This document shows positions 1 through 5,715 of a stretch of DNA of 15,926 nucleotides, piece after piece. Below the pieces are notes generated by a model, which made no database searches, was not told the DNA's origin, and was given only the letters and a program-made list of their open reading frames with translations. A program made the translations under genes and the position numbers. Source of the stretch: JAFDWI01 sp040255345. Its GTDB lineage: Bacteria; Actinomycetota; Acidimicrobiia; Acidimicrobiales; Iamiaceae. How positions within the stretch are numbered: the first letter of the stretch is position 1; each line of letters starts with the position of its first letter. The stretch covers positions 1 through 15,926 of the forward strand of contig JBDZUV010000072.1 in the NCBI GenBank assembly GCA_040255345.1, read 5' to 3'.

Positions 1-54
1 GAGAGCATCTGACTACGGATCAGAAGGTTGGGGGTTCGAATCCCTCCGGGCGCG
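1..54 (+). tRNA. tRNA-Arg (anticodon ACG), 5' part missing
   Basis: The 3' two thirds of a tRNA. The anticodon stem is TCTGA (8-12) paired with TCAGA (20-24). The seven-base loop CTACGGA (13-19) places ACG at 15-17, an arginine anticodon whose A34 is normally converted to inosine so that it reads CGN codons. The T arm is GGGGG (30-34), loop TTCGAAT (35-41), CCCTC (42-46). The acceptor 3' strand is 47-53, with discriminator G at 54. CCA is not encoded (CTG follows), so it must be added after transcription, as in most actinobacteria. The D arm and the 5' acceptor strand lie before the window. Confidence 0.95.
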
Positions 55-83
55 CTGGACGGTCACGATCGACGACCGAGTTC

Positions 84-99
84 TCCCGCGGCAGCGGGG
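84..99 (+). terminator. Small hairpin after tRNA-Arg, possible terminator
   Basis: CCCGC (85-89) pairs with GCGGG (94-98) across a four-base loop, extended by a T-G wobble at 84/99. It lies 30 bases after the tRNA and has no T-run. It is the only compact stem close to the tRNA 3' end, so it is a weak terminator candidate. Confidence 0.25.
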
Positions 100-246
100 T
101 GAACGCCCGGCGAGAAGATTCGGCGGCCTGAGCGGTGGGTTTCTCGAGCGAGTCGGCTCCGACCGGCGGCCGACGCCGAAGACGTGCGAGCACGCTCGCG
201 CCCCGGGCATCCACCCCGATGGGGATCGGAGACCACGAAGATCGGG

Positions 247-274
247 TTGCATCGGACGCGTAGACCGCTACGGT
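247..274 (+). promoter_or_regulatory. Weak promoter candidate for the histidine phosphatase gene
   Basis: TTGCAT (247-252) and TACGGT (269-274) are separated by 16 bases, which fits a housekeeping sigma-factor spacing although the -35 match is only TTG. It would give a 5' leader of about 35 bases. A competing reading is a leaderless start from GACGAT (304-309), seven bases before the ATG. Neither is strong. Confidence 0.25.
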
Positions 275-317
275 CGGATACCGCACCGTTCTGCCCGCCT
301 GTCCGACGATCACCGCG

Positions 318-1019
318 ATGTCATCACCACCTGCCACCGAACCGATCACCTTCGACATCACCGAGGAGGCCGCCGCACTCGCCGACACCCGCTTCGTCAT
401 CATCCGCCACGGGCAGTCGCGCGCCCAGGAACGTGGCTTCATCTCGGGCCACGACACCTGTACCGGGCTGAGTGACCTCGGCCGCCGTCAGGCCCGGCTT
501 CTCGCCGAACGGCTCGAACGCACCGGCGAGCTGCGGGATGCCTCGGTGTTCGCGACCAGCCTGCTCGAGCGCGCCCAGGAGACCGCAGCGATCATCGCTC
601 CGGCGTTGGCGAGCGGCGCTTCCTTCGAGCCCGAATGCGCGTGGTGTGAGATGCATCCGGGTTCGGTCGAGGGCCTGCAGTGGGCCGAGGCGGTCGAGCG
701 CGCCGATCTCACCCGACTCGACGACCCCAGCGCCCGCCGGGCCGAAGGCATGGAGACCTGGACCGAGGTGTTCGACCGGGTCGGCACCCAGTTGCGCAAG
801 ACGGCGCTGGCCCACGCCGGGGAGTGTGTCGTGGTGGCGGGCCACGGCGGCACGGTCGGATCGAGCTTTTTCGAACTGGGTGGGATCGGTGCCAGCGCCT
901 CTCTCGACCGGGTGGTCTCGGCGACGAATACCTCGATCACCGAGTGGCGCCACGACGGCTCGCGCTGGAAGCTCGAACGCTTCAACGACGCCGCGCACCT
1001 ACTCGGCGTCGACGGCTGA
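318..1019 (+). CDS. Histidine phosphatase family protein (phosphoglycerate mutase-like)
   Basis: This is a 233-residue cytoplasmic enzyme of the branch-1 histidine phosphatase superfamily, which transfers phosphate through a phospho-histidine. The phosphate pocket is visible: R30-H31-G32 with H31 as the expected nucleophile, the SLLERAQET segment (81-89) that supplies a further arginine, E111 in CEMHPGSVEG as the probable acid/base, and the second histidine H176 in VVAGHGG. An N-terminal lead of about 24 residues precedes the first strand (FVIIRHG). The substrate cannot be read: the family covers phosphoglycerate mutases, cobalamin and sugar phosphatases and others, and no neighbour points to one. 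The start is the first ATG of the frame and has no Shine-Dalgarno, so a leaderless start is possible. It stands alone, converging on the small - strand gene ending at 1172. Confidence 0.9.
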   Translation: MSSPPATEPITFDITEEAAALADTRFVIIRHGQSRAQERGFISGHDTCTGLSDLGRRQARLLAERLERTGELRDASVFATSLLERAQETAAIIAPALASGASFEPECAWCEMHPGSVEGLQWAEAVERADLTRLDDPSARRAEGMETWTEVFDRVGTQLRKTALAHAGECVVVAGHGGTVGSSFFELGGIGASASLDRVVSATNTSITEWRHDGSRWKLERFNDAAHLLGVDG

Positions 1020-1115
1020 GATCGCCGGCCGCGCGGGCAGCGCACATCCCGCCGGTTCTCCGCCGGTCGGTCGTCGAGCAGGTGCCCGGTGGAATCGCAT
1101 CGGGGCGCGTGGATC

Positions 1116-1154
1116 CGACTCGACCGTCGGCTCGCGCGCTGATCGGTCGAGCCG
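1116..1154. terminator. Hairpin between convergent genes, candidate bidirectional terminator
   Basis: CGACTCGACCG (1116-1126) and CGGTCGAGCCG (1144-1154) form an 11-bp stem with one mismatch and a 17-base loop. It lies in the 152-base gap between the phosphatase stop (1019) and the stop of the convergent small gene (1172). It is nearer the latter and has no T-run on either side. Confidence 0.35.
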
Positions 1155-1171
1155 ATCGGCAGAGAATCTGG

Positions 1172-1417
1172 TCAGTCGGCCGTGTCTTCGGTTTCTTCGG
1201 ACTTGCGGATCGCGCGCTCCGGGGCGTGTGATGTTCCGCGACCCTCGCCCAGCCCTTCGATGTGAACCGTTGCCTGGCCGCCGTCGAGGTTCACGACGAC
1301 CGGTGAGGTCGTCGGCCGGTGTGCGGCGTCGATGACGAACTCGTGACTGGGCGGCACGGTCGTCGACTCCGGACCCACCGGCGGTGGCGGAGGAGGAGGG
1401 ACGTGGCCACCGCTCAT
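1172..1417 (-). CDS. Small proline-rich hypothetical protein
   Basis: An 81-residue protein that I do not recognise. It begins MSGGH followed by a run of seven prolines (residues 7-13), then a short segment with beta-strand character (HEFVIDAAHRP, PVVVNLDGGQATVHIEG). The tail, about the last 25 residues, is charged and rich in Glu, Arg and Asp and is probably disordered. It has no signal peptide or membrane segment. The frame is open further upstream, but the ATG at 1417 is the supported start because TAGGAT lies seven bases before it. That hexamer can be read as a -10 box of a leaderless mRNA or, through its AGGA, as a Shine-Dalgarno. The gene is divergent from the membrane-anchored protein at 1615, with 197 bases between starts. 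Codon bias is consistent with real coding sequence, but function is unknown. Confidence 0.6.
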   Translation of the reverse strand: MSGGHVPPPPPPPVGPESTTVPPSHEFVIDAAHRPTTSPVVVNLDGGQATVHIEGLGEGRGTSHAPERAIRKSEETEDTAD

Positions 1418-1424
1418 GAAATCG

Positions 1425-1430
1425 ATCCTA
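1425..1430 (-). promoter_or_regulatory. -10-like TAGGAT, leaderless arrangement for the small proline-rich gene
   Basis: Read on the - strand, TAGGAT is followed by seven bases and then the ATG at 1417. This matches an actinobacterial TANNNT -10 box with transcription starting at or next to the A of ATG. The AGGA inside it could instead act as a ribosome binding site. No clear -35 is visible. Confidence 0.45.
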
Positions 1431-1602
1431 GCGCGACGTTCGCTCCGTTGCTCGCCGACGCGCGTGGCCGAAGTGACCGGTGGTGATCGAATTCGGCCCC
1501 TTCGCGTTTCGCAGACATGGGCGGGACCGGTCGTGGTACCGTACGAGGTCACGCAGGTTCGGTCGAGGGGTCGCAGCAGCGAGCCGACACCGCAGTCGCA
1601 AT

Positions 1603-1609
1603 GAGGGGG
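1603..1609 (+). promoter_or_regulatory. Ribosome binding site deciding the start at 1615
   Basis: GAGGGGG ends five bases before the ATG at 1615. The reading frame is open for another 45 codons upstream, so this site is what selects the downstream start. Confidence 0.75.
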
Positions 1610-1614
1610 ACATC

Positions 1615-2112
1615 ATGGGCGATTCTCAGCCGCCGCAGCCGTCGACCAGCGCGGAAGGAGCGGCAGCCGCCCCGAACCGGGCCAACGCCATCCCCTGGGT
1701 GATCGCCGCGGTCGGGCTCGTGGTCGTCGTGGTGCTCGTCGCGATGTTCCTGTCGGGTGGGACGAAGGCACACACCTTGACCGGCACGGTCGCGCTCGTG
1801 GCACCCGGCGACATCACCGGCAGCGGCACCTCCTGCAAGGGGAAGAACGAGTTCTCCGACTTCGGTCCCGGATTGGTGGTGACCGTCTTCGACGGGAGCG
1901 GCGAGGTCATCGGCAAGGGAAAGGCGACGAACCAGTCGGAGAGTGACGCGCCGGATGACGGCACCACCGCGGTCCGTTGTGTCATCGAGTTCCGGGCCGA
2001 GGTCGACGATGCCGCGAGCTATCGCGTCGATGTCGGGAAGCTGGCCACGCAGTCGTTCGACCGCTCCGACCTCGAAGCGGACGATTGGCATGTCGTGCTC
2101 AATCTGGGCTGA
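1615..2112 (+). CDS. Membrane-anchored protein with extracytoplasmic domain, unknown function
   Basis: A 165-residue protein with a short Pro/Ser/Ala-rich cytoplasmic head (1-24), one hydrophobic helix (about 25-47, valine-rich, after AIPW) and an exported domain of about 115 residues. The sequence pattern of that domain (strand, G-x-x-C, DFGPGLVVTVFDGSGEVIG, RCVIEF, YRVDVG, a C-terminal W-x-V-x-L-x-LG) resembles one I know from many unnamed actinobacterial exported proteins; this is recall, not a database match. C74 and C122 are the only cysteines and could form a disulfide outside the membrane. I cannot assign a function. The start is fixed by a good Shine-Dalgarno. It is followed by a strong hairpin and converges on the hypothetical gene ending at 2150. 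Confidence 0.85.
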   Translation: MGDSQPPQPSTSAEGAAAAPNRANAIPWVIAAVGLVVVVVLVAMFLSGGTKAHTLTGTVALVAPGDITGSGTSCKGKNEFSDFGPGLVVTVFDGSGEVIGKGKATNQSESDAPDDGTTAVRCVIEFRAEVDDAASYRVDVGKLATQSFDRSDLEADDWHVVLNLG

Positions 2113-2113
2113 G

Positions 2114-2147
2114 CGACCGCGGCCCGAACCCGGGTCGGCCGCGGTCG
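2114..2147. terminator. Bidirectional terminator filling the gap between two convergent stops
   Basis: CGACCGCGGCC (2114-2124) and GGCCGCGGTCG (2137-2147) form a perfect 11-bp, GC-rich stem with a 12-base loop that itself contains ACCCGGGT. The stem begins two bases after the stop of the + strand gene (2112) and ends three bases before the stop of the - strand gene (2150). There is no T-run, as in the hairpin-only terminators proposed for actinobacteria. Confidence 0.7.
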
Positions 2148-2149
2148 GG

Positions 2150-2635
2150 TCACTCGGCCGGTCGCATCCTCGCTTCGAACAGTCCCGCGTAGGAGAACAC
2201 GAGGTCGTCGCCGTCGCGCCGTCTCCGGACCACGACTCCCGGCATCCCCTCGGGTCTGAGCACGAGGACCTCGTCTTCGAAGGTCGCGGTCACCTTGATC
2301 GGGGTGGCGTGATCTGCGGCCATCACATCATCGACCCCGTGCTCGAGAAGCCCGTCGGCACGGAAGTCGTGGACGACACCCCCGCCGGTGATCACGATGC
2401 GGTCGGCGGCCTGCTCGATGCGTTCGGTGTGGCGCCACGCCGGATGATCCGCCGGCGCGGTGCGTCCGTCGACCTCGAGCTCCGCCACCCTCCAGACACC
2501 CCGTAGATCGGGAGCGCCGTCGACCAGAGGATCGTCACAGCCCGCCAGGATGGGATCGGGCATCGGACCGACGTAGCCACCTGGCGGCGTGGAGGCGACC
2601 GGCACGTCGGCTTCGGTGCTCGCGGTCTCCTTCAC
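2150..2635 (-). CDS. Hypothetical protein, third gene of the TetR operon
   Basis: A 161-residue soluble protein if started at the GTG at 2635, whose first four bases (GTGA) overlap the stop of the DUF1330 gene. An ATG at 2665 would give 171 residues and a longer overlap, and an ATG at residue 25 (MPDPIL) is also possible. I choose the GTG because the four-base overlap is typical of translational coupling. The body starts at DLRGVWRV (about 43-50) and alternates short strands with turns (RIVITGGGVVHDF, PIKVTATFEDEVLVLRP, VVVRRRRDGDDLVFSYAG). This suggests a small beta-barrel such as a lipocalin-like fold, but only as a guess from pattern. There are no catalytic motifs and no signal peptide. 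The context says it is made with the DUF1330 protein and controlled by the TetR regulator. Confidence 0.75.
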   Translation of the reverse strand: MKETASTEADVPVASTPPGGYVGPMPDPILAGCDDPLVDGAPDLRGVWRVAELEVDGRTAPADHPAWRHTERIEQAADRIVITGGGVVHDFRADGLLEHGVDDVMAADHATPIKVTATFEDEVLVLRPEGMPGVVVRRRRDGDDLVFSYAGLFEARMRPAE

Positions 2636-3027
2636 GGCTCGATCTCGCTGACCGTGAGCAGCCACTGGCTCTCGAGCCCGGCTTCGCGGTGCTTGCCGAT
2701 GGTGGCGGCGATCTCGGGATCACCGGCGAGTGCGAGGTAGGCGGCCCGCGACGGATACCGCATGATGCCGACGAAGGCGAAATCTTCACCGCCCTCGCCG
2801 ATGAGTTGGGAGTCGATCGTGCCGGCGAGCACGAAGGTGGCTCCGTGGCGTTCGACGAACTTCTTCATCTCCCGGGAGTACCGCATGGTCGCCTCGGCCC
2901 CGGTGAGATGATCCAGTGGTGGGTCGGCCCGATCCTTGAACCGCAACAGGTTGATCATCGTCACGGGGCCGTCGTCGGGTGCATCGAGAAAGGCCTGGAG
3001 CTGCTCGTGGGAGGGGTAGATCGCCAT
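2632..3027 (-). CDS. DUF1330-like protein, dimeric alpha/beta-barrel fold
   Basis: A 131-residue cytoplasmic protein. The N-terminus (HEQLQAFLDAPDDGPVTMINLLRFKDRA) followed by a Tyr/Arg-rich helix (RYSREMKKFVERHG), a strand (ATFVLAGTIDSQLIG) and AFVGIMRYPSRAAYLALAGDPE is the pattern of DUF1330 and related ferredoxin-like dimeric barrels. NLLRF and the Y-P-S-x-x-A-Y stretch are the most recognisable parts. These folds often bind small hydrophobic ligands or act as small monooxygenase- or isomerase-like enzymes, but no catalytic residue can be named here. The ATG at 3027 is preceded by GAGAGG. Only 23 bases separate it from the TetR stop, and it overlaps the next gene, so the three form one operon. 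The ligand of the regulator may be related to its substrate (inference). Confidence 0.85.
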   Translation of the reverse strand: MAIYPSHEQLQAFLDAPDDGPVTMINLLRFKDRADPPLDHLTGAEATMRYSREMKKFVERHGATFVLAGTIDSQLIGEGGEDFAFVGIMRYPSRAAYLALAGDPEIAATIGKHREAGLESQWLLTVSEIEP

Positions 3028-3050
3028 GGGGGGCCTCTCGGGGTGAGGGA

Positions 3051-3641
3051 TCAGGGTCGGGCGGGTCGCTCTTCGGGGTCTGCGACGAGGGCGCGGACGA
3101 CACGTTCGGCTGAAGGAACGGTGAGTTCGCCACGGTCGACCTGATCGGCGACGGTCAAGATCGCGGCGGCCATCGCCCAGACGAGCGCCGCGGCGGTCTC
3201 CTCGTCGCCGGGCCGTCGTCGGGCGAACCAGCGGGCGACGACGTGTCGACGGAAACGGGCACGTGCCCGGTCGAGGTCGGCGCTCCCGGTGCCGGCGACG
3301 AGCATGCGGGCGATCCGGAGTTCCTCGCGGGGCAGGGTCAGGGCCCGCCCGAGCATCGCCACGGCGCGCGCTGCCGGAGGCGACGATGCGTCGATCGTCG
3401 CGTCGACGAGCGCCCCGTACTGGCGGACGCGGTCGTCGAGGAATGCTTCGTGCAAGCTCGACAGGTCCGCGAAATGGTCATAGACGAGCCGGCGGCTCAC
3501 GCCGGCTTCCCGGGCCACGGCCGACATCGTCACGGCTTCGATACCGCGGCGCGCGACCAGGCGGAGGGTCGCGTCGAGCAGGTGACGACGACGATCCGCT
3601 TCGCGCAGGTAGGGGCGCGTCGTGGTCGCCTGCGTCACCAT
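3051..3641 (-). CDS. TetR/AcrR-family transcriptional regulator
   Basis: A 196-residue one-domain-per-half regulator of the usual family length. The N-terminal DNA-binding domain is plain: RRRHLLDATLRLVARRG (about 17-33), then the helix-turn-helix at about 38-57 (VTMSAVAREAGVSRRLVYDHF) ending in the family-typical Y-x-H-F. The C-terminal helical half (about 60-190) is the ligand-binding and dimerisation part and is not conserved enough to name a ligand. The ATG at 3641 has no Shine-Dalgarno but has TACAGT seven bases upstream, so the mRNA is probably leaderless. A perfect palindrome overlaps that promoter, which implies autorepression. It is the first gene of an operon with the DUF1330 and hypothetical genes, and the likely repressor of both. 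Confidence 0.93.
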   Translation of the reverse strand: MVTQATTTRPYLREADRRRHLLDATLRLVARRGIEAVTMSAVAREAGVSRRLVYDHFADLSSLHEAFLDDRVRQYGALVDATIDASSPPAARAVAMLGRALTLPREELRIARMLVAGTGSADLDRARARFRRHVVARWFARRRPGDEETAAALVWAMAAAILTVADQVDRGELTVPSAERVVRALVADPEERPARP

Positions 3642-3648
3642 GACACGA

Positions 3649-3654
3649 ACTGTA
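3649..3654 (-). promoter_or_regulatory. -10-like TACAGT of the TetR operon, leaderless arrangement
   Basis: On the - strand TACAGT is followed by seven bases and the ATG at 3641, placing the expected transcription start at or next to the start codon. It overlaps one arm of the TetR operator, so repressor binding would block the polymerase. I see no convincing -35. Confidence 0.5.
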
Positions 3655-3666
3655 CAGCATGTACAG
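3650..3666. promoter_or_regulatory. Operator palindrome CTGTACA-GCA-TGTACAG
   Basis: A perfect inverted repeat with 7-bp arms (3650-3656 and 3660-3666) around a three-base centre, nine bases upstream of the tetR start codon. Its size, symmetry and position fit a TetR-family operator. It is AT-rich relative to its surroundings. The regulator encoded immediately downstream is the obvious ligand (inference). Confidence 0.75.
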
Positions 3667-3695
3667 ATTCGGTGCGGGGCGTTCGGCCGGGTCGA

Positions 3696-4724
3696 TCAGT
3701 CGTCGGGTTCGCCGAGTGCCTGCTGGCGGGCGTCGGCCCGCAGCGACAGCACGATCGTCACGGCCAGCGTGCCGATGATGATCCCGAGCGACAGGGCGAT
3801 CGGGATGTGGAAGTCGTCGCTGGGGAACGACAGCGCATCGGCGGTGAACGTCAGGATCAGCTTGACGCCGACGAACGCGAGGATCAGCGCGAGGCCGTAG
3901 TGGAGGTAGCGGAAACGGTCCTGCATGCCGCCGACGAGAAAGTACAGCGCCCGCAGACCCAGCATCGCGAAGGTGACCGCGCTGAACACGATGAACACGT
4001 CGGTGGTCACCCCGAAGATGGCCGGAATGGAGTCGATGGCGAAGATGACGTCGGTCGCCTCGATCATGATGAGCACCGCGAACAGTGGCGTGGCCAGGCG
4101 CTTGCCGTTCTTCCGGGTGAACAGGTGTTGCCCGTCGAGTTGGTTGGTGGAGGGCACGGCGCGGCGGACGAGTCGCAGCGTCACGCTCTTGTCGGGGTCG
4201 ACCTGGGTATCGCCCTGGAAGCCGAGCTTGTAGGCGGTGGAGAGCAGGATCGCCCCGAACACGACCAGGGTCACGGTGAACGCGTCGAGCAGGGCCACGC
4301 CCGCGAAGATGAAAGCGGCGCGCAGGGCGATCGCGCCGAACACCCCCCAGAACAACACCCTGAACTGGTACTTCGCGGGCACCGCGAAGTACGAGAAGAT
4401 CACGGCCCAGACGAAGACGTTGTCGACCGACAGGCTCTTCTCGATCAGGAACGCACCGAGGTATTCACCGGCCGCGGCGCCGGCCTGACCGGGGTCGGCC
4501 AGTAACGCCACGACCCCGGTGAAGCCCAGTCCGATGGTGATCCACACGGCCGATTCGATGGCGGCTTCCTTCAAGGAGATCTCGTGCGGGACGCGGTGCA
4601 CGACGAGCACGTCGATCAGCAACAGTCCCACCACGAACGCGACGAGGGCCACCCAGTGCCACGGCTCCACCGACAAGCTGATGTGGTCGGCGCCCGGCGC
4701 GGCGGCCAGTGTCATCGGTGGCAT
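3696..4724 (-). CDS. TerC/Alx-family integral membrane transporter
   Basis: A 342-residue polytopic membrane protein of the TerC family, close in length to Escherichia coli Alx. Known members export or balance manganese and, in other lineages, are linked to tellurite resistance. About eight or nine hydrophobic helices can be seen (for example 24-43, 57-76, 100-116, 123-147, 151-165, 212-236, 242-264, 274-295, 307-328). Two acidic signature segments are intact: E95-K-S-L-S-V-D-N in one helix and E222-A-T-D-V-I-F-A-I-D-S-I-P in a later one; their acidic residues are thought to form the metal site. The soluble loop between them holds about 40 residues (170-210). The ATG at 4724 is weakly supported (GAAGGG 11 bases upstream), and M4 is an alternative. 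It lies 62 bases after yggS on the same strand and may be co-transcribed. Confidence 0.92.
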   Translation of the reverse strand: MPPMTLAAAPGADHISLSVEPWHWVALVAFVVGLLLIDVLVVHRVPHEISLKEAAIESAVWITIGLGFTGVVALLADPGQAGAAAGEYLGAFLIEKSLSVDNVFVWAVIFSYFAVPAKYQFRVLFWGVFGAIALRAAFIFAGVALLDAFTVTLVVFGAILLSTAYKLGFQGDTQVDPDKSVTLRLVRRAVPSTNQLDGQHLFTRKNGKRLATPLFAVLIMIEATDVIFAIDSIPAIFGVTTDVFIVFSAVTFAMLGLRALYFLVGGMQDRFRYLHYGLALILAFVGVKLILTFTADALSFPSDDFHIPIALSLGIIIGTLAVTIVLSLRADARQQALGEPDD

Positions 4725-4786
4725 TGGTGGCCGGGCCCTTCGGGGTCGAGGCGGTGCCCGTCACCGACAGGCTCGTGGACGGGAGT

Positions 4787-5644
4787 CTACCGGCTCGATT
4801 CGGAACGTCGGGGCGTCGGGTCCCCCGGTCCGTCGGGCGACGCGCCGCGGTCCGGCCAGTAGTGGTCGGGCCCCAGGTCGCGGGCGCCGAAGATCGCCTG
4901 GCCCACCCGAACGGTCGTCGCGCCGTGTTCGATCGCGAGTTCGAAGTCGCCGGACATGCCCATCGACAGCTCCGCGAACCGCTCCGGATCGGCGGCGTCC
5001 TGGCGGAGCCGCTCACGCAGGTCGACCATCGTGGTGAAACAGCGGGCGACGAGTTCGCGGTCCGGGGAGAACACCGCCAAGGTCATCAGGCCCCGCACCC
5101 GAAGCGTGTCGAGCGAGCGGATCTCCGCAGCGAACCGGGGCACGTCGACCGGGTCGAGGCCGTACTTCGATTCCTCACCCGACGAATTGACCTGGATGAA
5201 CACGTCGATCGACTCGCCGAGGGTCTGGAGACGACGGTCGAGCCTGAGGGCCAGGCTCAGCCGATCCAACGACTGCAACTCGAGGGCCGAACCGGCCACC
5301 TGGTTGACCTTGTTCGACTGCAGGTGTCCGATCATCGCCCACGACAGCCCGAGCCGACCGAACAGGTCGGCCTTGGCGCGTGCCTCCTGGGCCTTGTTCT
5401 CCCCGACCAGGCCGACACCGGTGTCGGCCAGCCAGGTGATGGCCTCGTCGCCCATGGTCTTGGTGACCGGGAGCAGGCGGATCTCGTGGGGCTCACGGTC
5501 GACCCGGCGTGCTGCTGCAGCGATGCGGTCGTGCACGTCGGTCAGGTTCGCTTCGAGCTCGGTCCGGCTGCGACAGGTCGGAAACCGTGCTGCGCCGGCG
5601 GGAACCGTCGACGCGCCGGCTGGTCGCGGGTCGTCACTGCTCAT
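4787..5644 (-). CDS. YggS/PROSC-family PLP homeostasis protein
   Basis: A 285-residue cytoplasmic protein that binds pyridoxal 5'-phosphate and buffers its supply and amino-acid balance; no catalytic turnover is established for the family. It is a single alanine-racemase-like barrel. K62 in LLPVTKTM is the PLP lysine. Further family motifs are GENKAQEA (81-88), WAMIGHLQSNK (102-112), IQVNSSGEESKYGL (150-163), and the phosphate-binding end LSMGMSGDFELAIEHGATTVRVGQAIFG (226-253). It is some 50 residues longer than the usual 230, through a 28-residue lead and a charged 25-residue tail. The start at 5644 is chosen because TAGGGT lies seven bases upstream; an ATG at 5689 would run through a hairpin. 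Many actinobacteria keep this gene next to ftsZ; here it sits between GH38 and TerC genes. Confidence 0.93.
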   Translation of the reverse strand: MSSDDPRPAGASTVPAGAARFPTCRSRTELEANLTDVHDRIAAAARRVDREPHEIRLLPVTKTMGDEAITWLADTGVGLVGENKAQEARAKADLFGRLGLSWAMIGHLQSNKVNQVAGSALELQSLDRLSLALRLDRRLQTLGESIDVFIQVNSSGEESKYGLDPVDVPRFAAEIRSLDTLRVRGLMTLAVFSPDRELVARCFTTMVDLRERLRQDAADPERFAELSMGMSGDFELAIEHGATTVRVGQAIFGARDLGPDHYWPDRGASPDGPGDPTPRRSESSR

Positions 5645-5651
5645 CTTGGTC

Positions 5652-5657
5652 ACCCTA
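5652..5657 (-). promoter_or_regulatory. -10-like TAGGGT, leaderless arrangement for the yggS-type gene
   Basis: TAGGGT on the - strand is followed by seven bases and the ATG at 5644. It may be a -10 box of a leaderless transcript, but the AGGG within it could also serve as a Shine-Dalgarno about seven bases from the start. Confidence 0.4.
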
Positions 5658-5673
5658 GGTGGCCGATCGGACG

Positions 5674-5694
5674 GGCCCGTGGGCAGCACGGGCC
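5674..5694 (-). terminator. Hairpin downstream of the GH38 gene, candidate terminator
   Basis: GGCCCGTG (5674-5681) and CACGGGCC (5687-5694) form a perfect 8-bp stem with a five-base loop, starting 22 bases after the GH38 stop and ending 30 bases before the yggS start. There is no T-run. It would separate the GH38 and yggS transcripts. Confidence 0.45.
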
Positions 5695-5715
5695 GATGGC
5701 GGTGCGGGGGTCACA

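Noticed and set aside
13..252. Antisense reading frame over the tRNA ending in a RRDSNPQPSDP-type peptide
   Set aside because: This peptide is the translated reverse complement of the tRNA T arm and 3' end, a well-known source of spurious protein predictions. The tRNA explains the sequence.
1..317. tRNA-Arg as an integration site for a genomic island
   Set aside because: I found no second copy of the tRNA 3' end, no integrase and no composition shift downstream of it within the window.
4725..4786. Manganese (yybP-ykoY) riboswitch upstream of the TerC gene
   Set aside because: Only 62 bases separate it from yggS, too short for the full riboswitch, and I did not see its conserved loop sequences.
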